Assembly: GCA_963785065.1 (NCBI GenBank)
Contig: CAWATX010000002.1
Span: 930,001 to 994,000 of the forward strand
Reading direction: 5' to 3'
DNA: 64,000 nt
DNA from: CAVSRC01 sp963785065
Lineage (GTDB): Bacteria > Pseudomonadota > Alphaproteobacteria > Rhizobiales > Kaistiaceae
The notes under the pieces are model-generated. The model had not been told where the DNA came from and did no database searches. It was given only the letters and a program-made list of their open reading frames with translations. The translations under genes and the position numbers were made by a program. Below, piece after piece: positions 54,072 to 63,002 of the stretch (position 1 is its first letter; each line of letters starts with the position of its first letter).

Positions 54072-55603
54072 GTACTCGTCTTGCCGCGCGATCCCGGCAG
54101 CGGCAGGCGCTGGACCAGGGCACCGACCCGGCCACGCACGGCAGGGATCGCGGCGAGCAGCATCGACAGGCAGGCAAGCGCCAGCACGATCGAGATCGGC
54201 CGGTTGAGAAAATCGATGAAGTTGCCATCCGACAGCGTCATGCCGCGACGGAAGCTCTTGTCGAGCAGGTCGCCCAGCACGATACCGAGCACCAGCGGCG
54301 CCATCGGGTAGTCCATCTGGCGCAGCACCATGCCGAGAACCCCGAAGAAGAGCATGACGTAGATGTCGAAGATGCGCCCGGCGATGGCATAGGAGCCGAT
54401 TGAACAGAGCGTGAAGATGATCGGCATGAGATAGGCGCGCGGCACGGACAGCACCTTGAGCAGCGGGCGGGTCAGCAAGAGGCCGAGAACGAACATCGCA
54501 ATGGTCGCCACGAACACCATGGCGACCACCTGGAAGACGAAGGCGGGGAACTCGATCATGATCATCGGCCCCGGGCGGACGCCGTGAATGAACATGGCGG
54601 CGAGCAGAACGGCGGCCGGCGCCGATCCCGGCACGGCAAGCGTCAGAACCGGGATGATGGCGCCCGGCACGGCCGCATTGTTGCCGGTTTCGGCGGCCAT
54701 GAGCCCCTCGACGGCGCCCTTGCCGAACAGCTCCTTGTGCTTGCTGGCGCGTTTGGCCGCGGCATAGCTCATCCAGGCGCCCATGTCCTCGCCGACGCCG
54801 GGGAGCAGGCCCATGAAGGTACCGATCAAGCCGGAGCGGACGATGGTGCGCTTGTGGTGCCAGATGTCTGCCCAGCGCGGCAGCACGCGATCGGAGGCGT
54901 CGCGGATCGCCTCGAACACGCCGGATTTCATCACGATCAGCACCTCGGCGAAGCCGAAGGCACCGACCAGCGCCGGCAGCAGGCCGATGCCGCCGGCAAT
55001 ATCCATGTTGCCGTAGGAGAAGCGCTGGTAGGACTGGATGCCCTCCTGCCCGACCATGGCGAAGAACAGCCCGAGGAAGCCGGCGATCCAGCCTTTGAGC
55101 GAATCGCCCGAGGTGGTGAGTTGGCCTGAAATGAGCACGCCGAACAGCGCCAGCCAGAAGAATTCGTAGGAGCCGAAGGACAGCGCGAAATCACCGAGGA
55201 CCGGCGCGACCAGCGCCAGGGACAACATGCCGATCATGCCGCCGAGGAAGGAGCCGGTGGTGGCGATGCCCATGGCACGGCCGCCCTGCCCGGCGCGAGC
55301 GAGCGGGAAGCCGTCGAGAGCGGTCGCTGCATTGGCCGGCGTGCCCGGGATGTTGAGCAGGATGGCCGAGCGCGAACCGCCATAGATAGCACCGACATAC
55401 ATGCAGATGAGGATGAGGATCGCCTGGGTGCTGTCCATGCGGAAAGTCAGCGTGGTCAAGAGCGCGATGCCCAACGTCGCGGTAAGGCCGGGCAGCGCGC
55501 CGACGACGATGCCGAGCAGCGTCGCCCAGGCCACGTCGAACAAGATCGTCGGGCTCGACAGGAAGCCGCCGAGCGCTTGCAGGAAGTATCCGAGACCAGT
55601 CAA
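54068..55603 (-). CDS. Tripartite tricarboxylate transporter large permease (TctA family)
   Basis: 511-residue membrane protein with about 12 helices. Family signatures: GIVVGALPGLTATLGIALL near the N-terminus, YGGSRSAILLNIPGTPANAATALDG and, in the second half, GLLPGVGEDMGAWMSYAAAKR. Works with the TctB and TctC proteins encoded just upstream to import a carboxylate with a sodium or proton gradient. Confidence 0.93.
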   Translation of the reverse strand: MTGLGYFLQALGGFLSSPTILFDVAWATLLGIVVGALPGLTATLGIALLTTLTFRMDSTQAILILICMYVGAIYGGSRSAILLNIPGTPANAATALDGFPLARAGQGGRAMGIATTGSFLGGMIGMLSLALVAPVLGDFALSFGSYEFFWLALFGVLISGQLTTSGDSLKGWIAGFLGLFFAMVGQEGIQSYQRFSYGNMDIAGGIGLLPALVGAFGFAEVLIVMKSGVFEAIRDASDRVLPRWADIWHHKRTIVRSGLIGTFMGLLPGVGEDMGAWMSYAAAKRASKHKELFGKGAVEGLMAAETGNNAAVPGAIIPVLTLAVPGSAPAAVLLAAMFIHGVRPGPMIMIEFPAFVFQVVAMVFVATIAMFVLGLLLTRPLLKVLSVPRAYLMPIIFTLCSIGSYAIAGRIFDIYVMLFFGVLGMVLRQMDYPMAPLVLGIVLGDLLDKSFRRGMTLSDGNFIDFLNRPISIVLALACLSMLLAAIPAVRGRVGALVQRLPLPGSRGKTST

Positions 55604-55615
55604 CTCAGCCGCTCC

Positions 55616-56128
55616 TCACGGCAAGCGGACGAAAAAGATGTCCTGAAAGACCTTGGAGATCGCCCAGGCCGCGACCGCCGCGATGACCACGGCGACAGCC
55701 ACGCGCAGCGCCATGCGTGGCGGCGCGCGATAGGCGTCCCGATTGTCGTAGAAATCGAAGCTCACGATGAAGGCGAGCATGAACAGGAAGGACGCAAGCT
55801 GGAACGGGACGCGGCCGACGAGCCCGACGCCGAAGATGAGGCATAGAAGAAGCGTGTATCCGGCCCGCGCCCAGCCGGCCTTGTCGAACCCGCTTCCACC
55901 GCCTTCCGCCCGACCTATCCTTAGCTCCCTGCGAGAGCGCAAGAAGAGGATCGTCCCCATCACTGCCAGAACGATGCCGATCATGCCCGGCGTGATGCCG
56001 GGCGAAGACCAGATGCTCTGTCCGAGATCGGCGAAGCGCGGCATGCGCCAGGACTCCTCCGCCACGCCGATCCCGAAGACCATCAGGAACAGCGCCGTGT
56101 AGAAGTCAGCTCTGGCCATGCCGCGCAT
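55616..56128 (-). CDS. Tripartite tricarboxylate transporter small permease (TctB family)
   Basis: 170-residue membrane protein with four hydrophobic segments (FYTALFLMVFGIGVAEE, MIGIVLAVMGTILFL, LLLCLIFGVGLVG, LFMLAFIVSFDFY). ATG 56128 has AGAG upstream; ATG 56119 is an alternative. Position between TctC and TctA supports the call. Confidence 0.85.
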   Translation of the reverse strand: MRGMARADFYTALFLMVFGIGVAEESWRMPRFADLGQSIWSSPGITPGMIGIVLAVMGTILFLRSRRELRIGRAEGGGSGFDKAGWARAGYTLLLCLIFGVGLVGRVPFQLASFLFMLAFIVSFDFYDNRDAYRAPPRMALRVAVAVVIAAVAAWAISKVFQDIFFVRLP

Positions 56129-56143
56129 TGCTCTGCCGATGCA

Positions 56144-57154
56144 CTACGGGCGCGGAATGCCGACCGTGCTCGGGTCAACCTTCGCCTTGCCGCCGTCGAA
56201 GAGCAGCCAGGCGTTGGTGCTGATTGCCGGCTGGACGCGCTTCTGCGCGTCTTCGCCGTAGAACGGCGCAAAGACGGCGCCGCGGCTTTCGGCATAGTCC
56301 TTGAGCGCCTTCGAATTGGCGATCTTGTCCTTCCAGGCGGCATCAAGCGCGGCAATCACTTCATCCGGCGTACCATTGGGAACGAAGATGCCGAAATAGT
56401 TCGGTGCCGCCTTGAAGTCCGGAATCCACTTGGTGATCGGTGGAATCTCGCCGAAGCCCTGGAGGTTGAGCGGGTCACTGTTGAGCACAGCGAGCGGCCG
56501 GATCTTGCCAGCGCGGATCATCTCGGCCTGTTCGACAGCGAGCTGGGTGGTCGCCACAGTCTCCCCGGAAACCGTGGCAATGACCGCCGGATTGCCGCCG
56601 TCATAGGTGACATGCTTGTAGTTGCCGCCAGCGGCCGCCTTGATCGCCTCGATGGCGTTGTGGCCGCCCGAGGTGATACCGGCGGTAGCGACCGTCACCG
56701 AATCCGGGTTGTCCTTCATCGCCTTCAGGAAGTCGCCCATATCCTTGTAGGGCGCATTGGCATTGACGCCGACCACCGCAACGTTGGCAACATCGAGATA
56801 GAGGTGCCAGTCCGTGATCTTGGTGTCGAGCATGCCCAATACGATGTAGGTACCGAGGTCCTGCGCGGCACCGGCCGCCCAGGTGTAGCCGTCATGCGCC
56901 CCATCGAGCACCGCCTTGGTGCCGATCGAGCCGGAGGCGCCAGGCTGGTTCTGGACGACCACGTTGCCGCCGAGTGCCGCCTCGACCTCACCGGCAACGA
57001 TGCGCGTCACCTGGTCGGTGGAGCCGCCCGCCGCCCACGGCACGATGATCGTAATCGGCTTCGACGGCTTCCACATGTCTTGCGCCATGGCTGGCGCAAC
57101 GGCTATCGCCAGGGCGCCGATCGCCCAGACGGCCGACTTCAGACTGATCTTCAT
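56144..57154 (-). CDS. Tripartite tricarboxylate transporter substrate-binding protein (TctC/Bug family)
   Basis: 336-residue periplasmic protein. ATG 57154 begins MKISLKS and the signal peptide ends at PAMA; the longer frame start is not conserved. Bug-family motifs: KPITIIVPWAAGGSTDQ, VVQNQPGASGSIGTKAV and YGIFVPNGTPDEV-like YFGIFVPNGTPDEV. First gene of the tctCBA operon; the ligand is a mono- or dicarboxylate or sugar acid. Confidence 0.92.
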   Translation of the reverse strand: MKISLKSAVWAIGALAIAVAPAMAQDMWKPSKPITIIVPWAAGGSTDQVTRIVAGEVEAALGGNVVVQNQPGASGSIGTKAVLDGAHDGYTWAAGAAQDLGTYIVLGMLDTKITDWHLYLDVANVAVVGVNANAPYKDMGDFLKAMKDNPDSVTVATAGITSGGHNAIEAIKAAAGGNYKHVTYDGGNPAVIATVSGETVATTQLAVEQAEMIRAGKIRPLAVLNSDPLNLQGFGEIPPITKWIPDFKAAPNYFGIFVPNGTPDEVIAALDAAWKDKIANSKALKDYAESRGAVFAPFYGEDAQKRVQPAISTNAWLLFDGGKAKVDPSTVGIPRP

Positions 57155-57352
57155 GGTTTGTCGCTCCCATATTGAGGACCGGCCGGCCCCTCGGGGCGTT
57201 GCATCGCCCTCTGCATGCAGGCCGTAGGCCCACTCTCTCTTTATCCCCACGGAGCCGATGGTGCAGAAAGCCGGCCCTCTCGGCAAGGCTAAATAACCAG
57301 TTGGGGAATAAGATTGCGCGATTCTCCCTCCGCACTGCTCCCGGCCTGCACG

Positions 57353-58411
57353 TCAGGCGAGCCATCGCTCCCGGTTCGCACGCACGAAATCGTCGTCCGT
57401 AAGGTGTGGATAAGCCGCGCAAACCCGCGAGATTTCCTCCGCCTGGCCGGGCGACAGACCTTCGTGCGGATCGAGGCACCAGATGCCCTCCAGGAGGCCG
57501 TTGCGGCGCAGCACTTCGTGGCAACCGGCGATCACGCCCTGGAAGCCATTGGCCACGTCGAAGATGGCGCTGTTCATGTCGGTGGCCTGGCTGTCGAGCG
57601 CCAGAAGATCGGCCGGTGCCGGCCCGTCGACCGAGCGGCAACGCGCGTGCAGGTTGATCGCCGCCTTCGTCCACACGGACCAGTGTCCGAGCAGTCCGCC
57701 GACGATGCGCACGACCACCTCTTCGCCATCGCGGCGCACGACGAACGGGGCAAGCAGGTCGCCGACGATGTGGTCGTCATTGCCGGTATAGAGCGCGATC
57801 CGCTTTTCAGCCCGCGCTGCGACCACCCCGCGCACCACGGCAATCGTACCGTAGCGGTTGAACGGCGCAATCTTGATGGCCAGCACAAACTCGATCCCGG
57901 CGAAGCGCCGCCAGAAATCGGCCGACAGAATGCGCCCCCCCACGGCCGGCTGAAGATAGAAGCCGACCAAAGGAATGACCTCAGCCAATGCCTGGCAATG
58001 GGCGAGGAACGCGTCCTCGCTGGTGTCACGGAAGGGCGCCGGGCTGACCAGGGCGGCATGGTAGCCGAGCCCGACGGCGATCTCGGCCTCGCGCAGCGCC
58101 TGTTCGGTACGGCCCGCGACGCCCGCGACCATGGCCACCGGCCGGTCCGTCCAGTCGCGCGCCGTTTCCGCCGCCAGGCGCAACACCGGTTCATAGAGGC
58201 CGCGCTCGCGGATGGCGAACTGGGTCGTATGCACGCCGACAGCAAGTCCGCCCGCACCGGCGTCGAGATAGTAGCGGGAGAGCGCGCGCTGGCGCCGGGC
58301 GTCGAGTTCACGCCGAGCGTTCAGCGCCAGCGGATGGGCGGGGATCGCCAGGCCCGCGGCAAGACGCTCGCGGATCGTGGCCGGCAGGTCTGCGACGCTC
58401 AGCCGGCTCAT
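57353..58411 (-). CDS. Dihydrodipicolinate synthase/NAL-family aldolase-like protein
   Basis: 352-residue Schiff-base TIM-barrel protein. The Lys in VLAIKIAPFNR is the likely Schiff-base residue and the Tyr of LVGFYLQPAVGG the conserved tyrosine; AGAGGLAVGVHTTQFA matches the early G-G-T-like region. ATG overlaps the stop of the epimerase gene. It probably cleaves or condenses a 2-oxo-acid or sugar acid derived from the neighbouring HAAT importer. Confidence 0.82.
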   Translation of the reverse strand: MSRLSVADLPATIRERLAAGLAIPAHPLALNARRELDARRQRALSRYYLDAGAGGLAVGVHTTQFAIRERGLYEPVLRLAAETARDWTDRPVAMVAGVAGRTEQALREAEIAVGLGYHAALVSPAPFRDTSEDAFLAHCQALAEVIPLVGFYLQPAVGGRILSADFWRRFAGIEFVLAIKIAPFNRYGTIAVVRGVVAARAEKRIALYTGNDDHIVGDLLAPFVVRRDGEEVVVRIVGGLLGHWSVWTKAAINLHARCRSVDGPAPADLLALDSQATDMNSAIFDVANGFQGVIAGCHEVLRRNGLLEGIWCLDPHEGLSPGQAEEISRVCAAYPHLTDDDFVRANRERWLA

Positions 58412-59460
58412 CAGTATTGTCCGTCGCGGGTTTCGAAATGGGTGGGCTTGCCGAGGCTCCGTCTGCCGCGCCGCACCCAGTCGGCGGTCCAATCGACCAA
58501 CTCGGTGAGCGTTACCTCGGGCGGACCGAACAGGCGTCGCGCCTCGGACAAATCGTTGAGCCACGCGGTCGGCGCTTCCTGCCCCACGATGATCGCATGT
58601 CTGCCGAAACGCTCGCCGAAGGCATGGGCGAGGTCGCGAATGGCGATCTTTTCCGGGCCGGTCACGTTGAGCGGGGTGGTGGGCGTGGTCACAAAAGCGA
58701 GCGCACGTAGCGCCTGGCTGTTGGCGTCGCCCTGCCAGATCACGTTGACGTGCCCCATGGTGACGTCCACGGGCTCACCGGCGAACACTTTGCTCGCGAC
58801 GTCGTGGAGCACGCCGTAGCGCATGTCGATCGCGTAGTTCAGACGGATCAGGCGGCCGGGCGTGCCGTAAAGTGCACTGCCGTGCTCGAAGGCGCGTTCG
58901 CGGGCAACACACGACCAGGCGTAATCGCCGGGCGGCGGGATCGGCGCGACCGATTCGTCTGGTCCGGTGCCCTTGTCCACGGGCCAATAGGGATAGACGC
59001 AACCCGTGGAGAAGGCGACGATGCGTGCGTCACGGTAGCGTTCGGCAACGAGCGCCGGAACCTGCGCATTCATCGCCCAGGTGAGATGCTCCGCGCCTTG
59101 CGAACCGAACTTGCGGCCCGCCATGAACACCACGTTTTCGGCGTCCGGCAAGGCCGCCACCGCCTGGCGATCGAGGAGATCGGCCGTGTGAGTCGCGATG
59201 CCCTCGGCTTCGAGCGCATCGCGCAGGCCGGGTTCGGAGAAGCGCGCCACGGCCATGATGCGTTTGTCCGGCGCAGCCCTCAGCGCCATGCGGGCAAGGC
59301 TCGGCCCCATCTTGCCGCCAACGCCGAGCACCACGATGTCGCCCGGCACCTTCGCCAGATCCGCAACCAATCCCTTGCTCGGCCGCGCCAACGCTGCATC
59401 AAGCGTGGCCTCGTCCGAAAACGGCCCAATGGCGCTAACTGCTGTGTTCTTGTCGCCCAT
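58411..59460 (-). CDS. NAD-dependent epimerase/dehydratase-family (extended SDR) protein
   Basis: 349-residue protein. The Rossmann motif VVLGVGGKMGPSLARMAL starts only after about 40 residues. STGCVYPY and DYAWSCVARE correspond to the catalytic S and YxxxK region, but the Lys position is Cys; the Tyr is kept. ATG 59460 is the first start after a non-conserved extension. Paired with the DHDPS-like gene downstream. The missing Lys means the reaction cannot be predicted from the family alone. Confidence 0.8.
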   Translation of the reverse strand: MGDKNTAVSAIGPFSDEATLDAALARPSKGLVADLAKVPGDIVVLGVGGKMGPSLARMALRAAPDKRIMAVARFSEPGLRDALEAEGIATHTADLLDRQAVAALPDAENVVFMAGRKFGSQGAEHLTWAMNAQVPALVAERYRDARIVAFSTGCVYPYWPVDKGTGPDESVAPIPPPGDYAWSCVARERAFEHGSALYGTPGRLIRLNYAIDMRYGVLHDVASKVFAGEPVDVTMGHVNVIWQGDANSQALRALAFVTTPTTPLNVTGPEKIAIRDLAHAFGERFGRHAIIVGQEAPTAWLNDLSEARRLFGPPEVTLTELVDWTADWVRRGRRSLGKPTHFETRDGQY

Positions 59461-59650
59461 GCCGATACCGGTCTGAAAATCCTGCCGCGACCTGCCCCAT
59501 GCAACCGACGGCGGCTCTCGGTGCCGAATTGACCGATCGGTACCGATATTCGCAATTCGCCGCCCGGCCGACAAGCTACCGCTCGGCGAGACAACGCATT
59601 GCCACCCGCTGTGGGTCAAAAAACGCGCGACGACGGCCGATGGCGCCGGC

Positions 59651-60382
59651 CTATGCGGGTTCGACGCCGAGATAGGCGGCTCGGATGGAGGGATCCTCGG
59701 CCAGTTCGTCCGCCGTCCCTTCCTTGACGATGCGGCCGGTCTCCATGACGTAGGCGCGGTCGGCAATGTCGAAGGCGGCAAAGACGTCCTGCTCGACCAG
59801 CAGGATGGCGATCCCGCGCCGGCGCACGACGTCGAGGATATCGAGCAGCCGGTCGACGATCACCGGCGCCAGGCCGAGGCTCATTTCGTCGATCATCAAC
59901 AGGCGCGGCGAGGCCATCAGTCCGCGCGCCACCGCGCACATCTGCTGTTCGCCGCCCGACAGATTGCCGGCCAGTTGATGGCGGCGCTCACTGAGGATGG
60001 GGAAGAGCTCGTGCACCCAGGCAAGGCCGTCGACAAGGGCCGACCGGTCGGCGAGGCGGTGCGCTCCCATGATCAGGTTCTCCTCCACCGTCATCCGCTG
60101 AAAGAGCTGCCGCCCTTCCGGCACCTGCACCAGGCCGCGCGCGAACACCCGCTCCGGCGTCAGCGACAGGATGTCGTCGCCGTCGAATTCCAGCCTGCCG
60201 GTGGCGCCAATGACGCGCGAGATCGCGCGCAAAAGGGTCGATTTGCCTGCGCCGTTATTGCCGACCAGCGCCACGATCTCGCCCGGCCCGACCTCGATAT
60301 CAACTCCGAAGAGCGCCGGCGCGCTGCCGTAGCCGGCCTCGAGCCCGGCGATGCTGAGCAGCGGGGCGTCAGCTGTCCTCAT
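59651..60382 (-). CDS. Branched-chain amino acid-type ABC transporter ATP-binding protein (LivF-like)
   Basis: 243-residue ATPase of the HAAT family. Walker A GNNGAGKST, signature LSGGEQQMCAVARGL, Walker B LLMIDEMSLGLAP, H-loop VEQD. Overlaps the LivG-like gene by four bases. Confidence 0.92.
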   Translation of the reverse strand: MRTADAPLLSIAGLEAGYGSAPALFGVDIEVGPGEIVALVGNNGAGKSTLLRAISRVIGATGRLEFDGDDILSLTPERVFARGLVQVPEGRQLFQRMTVEENLIMGAHRLADRSALVDGLAWVHELFPILSERRHQLAGNLSGGEQQMCAVARGLMASPRLLMIDEMSLGLAPVIVDRLLDILDVVRRRGIAILLVEQDVFAAFDIADRAYVMETGRIVKEGTADELAEDPSIRAAYLGVEPA

Positions 60383-61128
60383 GTCCGCCGCGTCCCGAGA
60401 TAGGCCTCGATGACTTTCGGGTCGTCGAACACGGTGGCGGTATCGCCCTCGGCGATCGGCTTGCCGTGATGCAGCACCAGCACCCGGTCGGCCAGGCTAC
60501 GCACCGCCTTCATGATGTGCTCGATGATCAGGATGGTGACGCCGCTCTGGCGGATCTGTTCGACCACATGGACGACCTCCTCGACCTCGACCGCGTTCAG
60601 GCCGGCCATCACCTCATCAAGCAGCAGCAGCTTCGGCCTCAGCGCCAGCGCCTTGGCGAGTTCCAGCCGCTTGCGGTCGGGACCGCTCAGCGCACCGGCC
60701 TTCTGGTCGACGCGCGCTCCGAGCCCGGCGAAGGTCAGCCAATCGCGCGCCTGCTCGCGCGCCGCCTGCATCGACTTCTCGCCCCCGCCGAAGCCGAACA
60801 TGGCGCCGACCGCGACGTTTTCGAGCGTCGTCAGGCCGAGGAACGGCTTCATCACCTGGAACGTCCGCGCGATGCCGAGATGGGCCCGCCGGTAGGGCAG
60901 AAGACTGCCGATCGGCCGGCCTTCGAAGATCAGCTCGCCCTCGTCCGCCGCGAACGTGCCGCTGATCATGTTGACCAGCGTCGTCTTGCCGGCGCCGTTG
61001 GGGCCGATCACCGCCAGGATCTCGCCGGGCGTCAGCGTGAAGCTGACCGCGTCCACCGAGACCAGGCCCTGGAAGCGCTTGGTGAGGCCGCGCGATTCGA
61101 GCAACGGGGCTGTGGGGGCGGCGCTCAT
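60379..61128 (-). CDS. Branched-chain amino acid-type ABC transporter ATP-binding protein (LivG-like)
   Basis: 249-residue ATPase. Walker A GPNGAGKTT, Walker B LLLLDEVMAGL, H-loop IEHIMKAV. The signature motif is LSGPDRKRLELAKAL rather than LSGGQ-type, a known variant of this subgroup. ATG 61128 overlaps the LivM-like stop (ATGA); a much longer frame upstream is a shadow of the permease. Confidence 0.92.
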   Translation of the reverse strand: MSAAPTAPLLESRGLTKRFQGLVSVDAVSFTLTPGEILAVIGPNGAGKTTLVNMISGTFAADEGELIFEGRPIGSLLPYRRAHLGIARTFQVMKPFLGLTTLENVAVGAMFGFGGGEKSMQAAREQARDWLTFAGLGARVDQKAGALSGPDRKRLELAKALALRPKLLLLDEVMAGLNAVEVEEVVHVVEQIRQSGVTILIIEHIMKAVRSLADRVLVLHHGKPIAEGDTATVFDDPKVIEAYLGTRRT

Positions 61129-62075
61129 AGCCGGTGAAGCCGCACGTTGTGGAGCAGATAGGACGGCCCCTGGCGCCTGAGCCCGGAGATGAGGTCGGCC
61201 AGACCGCGCGGCATGAAGATGACGGAGAAGACGATCACCAGCCCAAAGAGCAGCGCCGCCGCCGTCGAAATCCAGTTGGCCAGCACCTCGTAGATCGCCG
61301 ACAGCGCGAAGGCGCCGAGCACGGGGCCGAAGACCGTGCCCGGTCCGCCGAACATCGCCATGATCACCATGCGTACGTTCAGCGTCAGGTCGAAGGCGCT
61401 GGCCGGGTCGATGAAGGTGATCCAGTAGGCGTTGATTCCCCCGGCGATGGCCGTGAACAGGGCCGAGAGTACGAGCGCCATGGTCTTGTAGAGCGTCGTG
61501 TTGACGCCCATCGATGCGGCCGCATCCTCGTCTTCGCGGATGGCGATCAAGCCAGCGCCGAAGCGGCTTTTCGCGATCCACGCCACGGTCAGCACACACG
61601 CGACCAGCAGTGCCAGCGCCAGCTCGTAGAACATGTTGTCGGCGCGGGTGAGCGGCAGGACGAGGCCGGTATTGGCGCCGGCAATGTCGAGATTGGCGAT
61701 GATCGCCTGCATCGCCGCCGAGACGCCGAGGGTGGCGATGGCGAAGTAGTGCCCCTGCAGGCGCAGCACCGGCAGGCCGATGAGCAATGCACACAGCATG
61801 GCCAGCAGCGCGCCGCAGGCGAGGCCGACGCCAAACGGCAGGTTGAACTGGACCATGGCAATGGCGGTGCCGTAGGTGCCGAGCCCATAGAAGACCGAGT
61901 TGCCGAAGGACGGATAGCCGGTGAAGCCGCCGATGATGTTCCAAGACTGCGCCAGCGTCGCGAAGAGCAGCGCATTGATGCCGTACTGGATGAGCACCGC
62001 GTCGCCGACGAGCGGTGCTGCGGCAAGCAACGCCACGCCGATGGCCGCGCTGATCCACACCCACATACGCATCAC
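61125..62075 (-). CDS. Branched-chain amino acid-type ABC transporter permease (LivM-like)
   Basis: 316-residue inner-membrane permease with 8-10 hydrophobic segments; family motifs GYPSFGNSVFYGLGTYGTAI and FGGPGTVFGPVLGAFAL. Coupled to both neighbours by overlapping start and stop codons. Confidence 0.92.
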   Translation of the reverse strand: MMRMWVWISAAIGVALLAAAPLVGDAVLIQYGINALLFATLAQSWNIIGGFTGYPSFGNSVFYGLGTYGTAIAMVQFNLPFGVGLACGALLAMLCALLIGLPVLRLQGHYFAIATLGVSAAMQAIIANLDIAGANTGLVLPLTRADNMFYELALALLVACVLTVAWIAKSRFGAGLIAIREDEDAAASMGVNTTLYKTMALVLSALFTAIAGGINAYWITFIDPASAFDLTLNVRMVIMAMFGGPGTVFGPVLGAFALSAIYEVLANWISTAAALLFGLVIVFSVIFMPRGLADLISGLRRQGPSYLLHNVRLHRL

Positions 62076-62929
62076 GCCGACCTCAGCGCCCTGGTCGGGC
62101 GCAGAACCAGGATGATGACCAGAAGGCCGAAGGAGATAACGTCCGAAAAGGTCGGCCCGAGATAGAGCGAGGCCAGCGATTCGGCGACACCGATGGCAAG
62201 GCCGGCGAGGATGACGGCAAACGGATTATCGAGGCCGCCGATCACGGCAATCACGAATGATTTGGCGGTCAGGCTGACGCCGACATAGGGCGTGAGGTGC
62301 GAGATCAGGCCATAGAGGCCGCCGGCGGCGCCGGCCAGCGCCGCGCCGATGCCGAAGGTGACCGCATAGATCTGACGCGGATTGATGCCGTAGAGCCGCG
62401 CCGCTGTCAGGTTCTGCGCGGTGGCACGGATGGCTCGGCCGAGCGGCAGGCGGACAAGTGCGAACCAGAGCGCCGCCGCCAGAATCCAGGCGACGACGAA
62501 AGCCGCCAGACGGGCAAACGGGATGGTGACGCCGAGCACGGTCACGTTGGCGCCGGCCCAGCTCGGATTGATCGTCCGGAAATCGGCGCTGAAGGCGAGC
62601 AGAGCGAGATAGGTCAGCACCACGTCGAGGCCAAAGGTGATGAGCAGGGTATTGAGCTGTGCCGAACGGATGATCTGGTTGAGCACGGTGATCTGCAGCA
62701 GATAGCCGAAGCCGAACATGATCAGCATGGCAAAGGGCAGCGCGACGAACGGGTCGAGGCCGGTCAGCGTGAACAGGTAATAGGTGGCGTAGCCTCCGAG
62801 CATGATGAAGGCGCCGTGAGACAGGTTGACGATGTTGAGCACGCCCCACACCAGCGCCATGCCGAGCGCCATCAGGCCGTAAAGGCCGCCGAGAAGGATG
62901 CCGTTGACAATGATCTGGGCGAGCAACAC
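62072..62929 (-). CDS. Branched-chain amino acid-type ABC transporter permease (LivH-like)
   Basis: 285-residue inner-membrane permease; begins LLAQIIVNGILLGGLYGLMALG, with the family NLSHGAFIMLGGYATYY segment and GGLDNPFAVILAGLAIGV near the end. It follows the binding-protein gene after a 73-base gap with a strong hairpin. Confidence 0.92.
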   Translation of the reverse strand: MLLAQIIVNGILLGGLYGLMALGMALVWGVLNIVNLSHGAFIMLGGYATYYLFTLTGLDPFVALPFAMLIMFGFGYLLQITVLNQIIRSAQLNTLLITFGLDVVLTYLALLAFSADFRTINPSWAGANVTVLGVTIPFARLAAFVVAWILAAALWFALVRLPLGRAIRATAQNLTAARLYGINPRQIYAVTFGIGAALAGAAGGLYGLISHLTPYVGVSLTAKSFVIAVIGGLDNPFAVILAGLAIGVAESLASLYLGPTFSDVISFGLLVIILVLRPTRALRSA

Positions 62930-62945
62930 GCGAGGACCTCCTCAA

Positions 62946-62975
62946 CGCCCGCCGCCGGAGAGCCGGCGGCGGGCG
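62946..62975 (-). other. Strong intercistronic hairpin 3' of the HAAT binding-protein gene
   Basis: Perfect 13-bp stem CGCCCGCCGCCGG / CCGGCGGCGGGCG with an AGAG loop, 27 bases after the binding-protein stop and before the LivH-like gene. No T-tract. Confidence 0.7.
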
Positions 62976-63002
62976 ATTTCCAAGGATCAGGTCAGGACCG
63001 CA

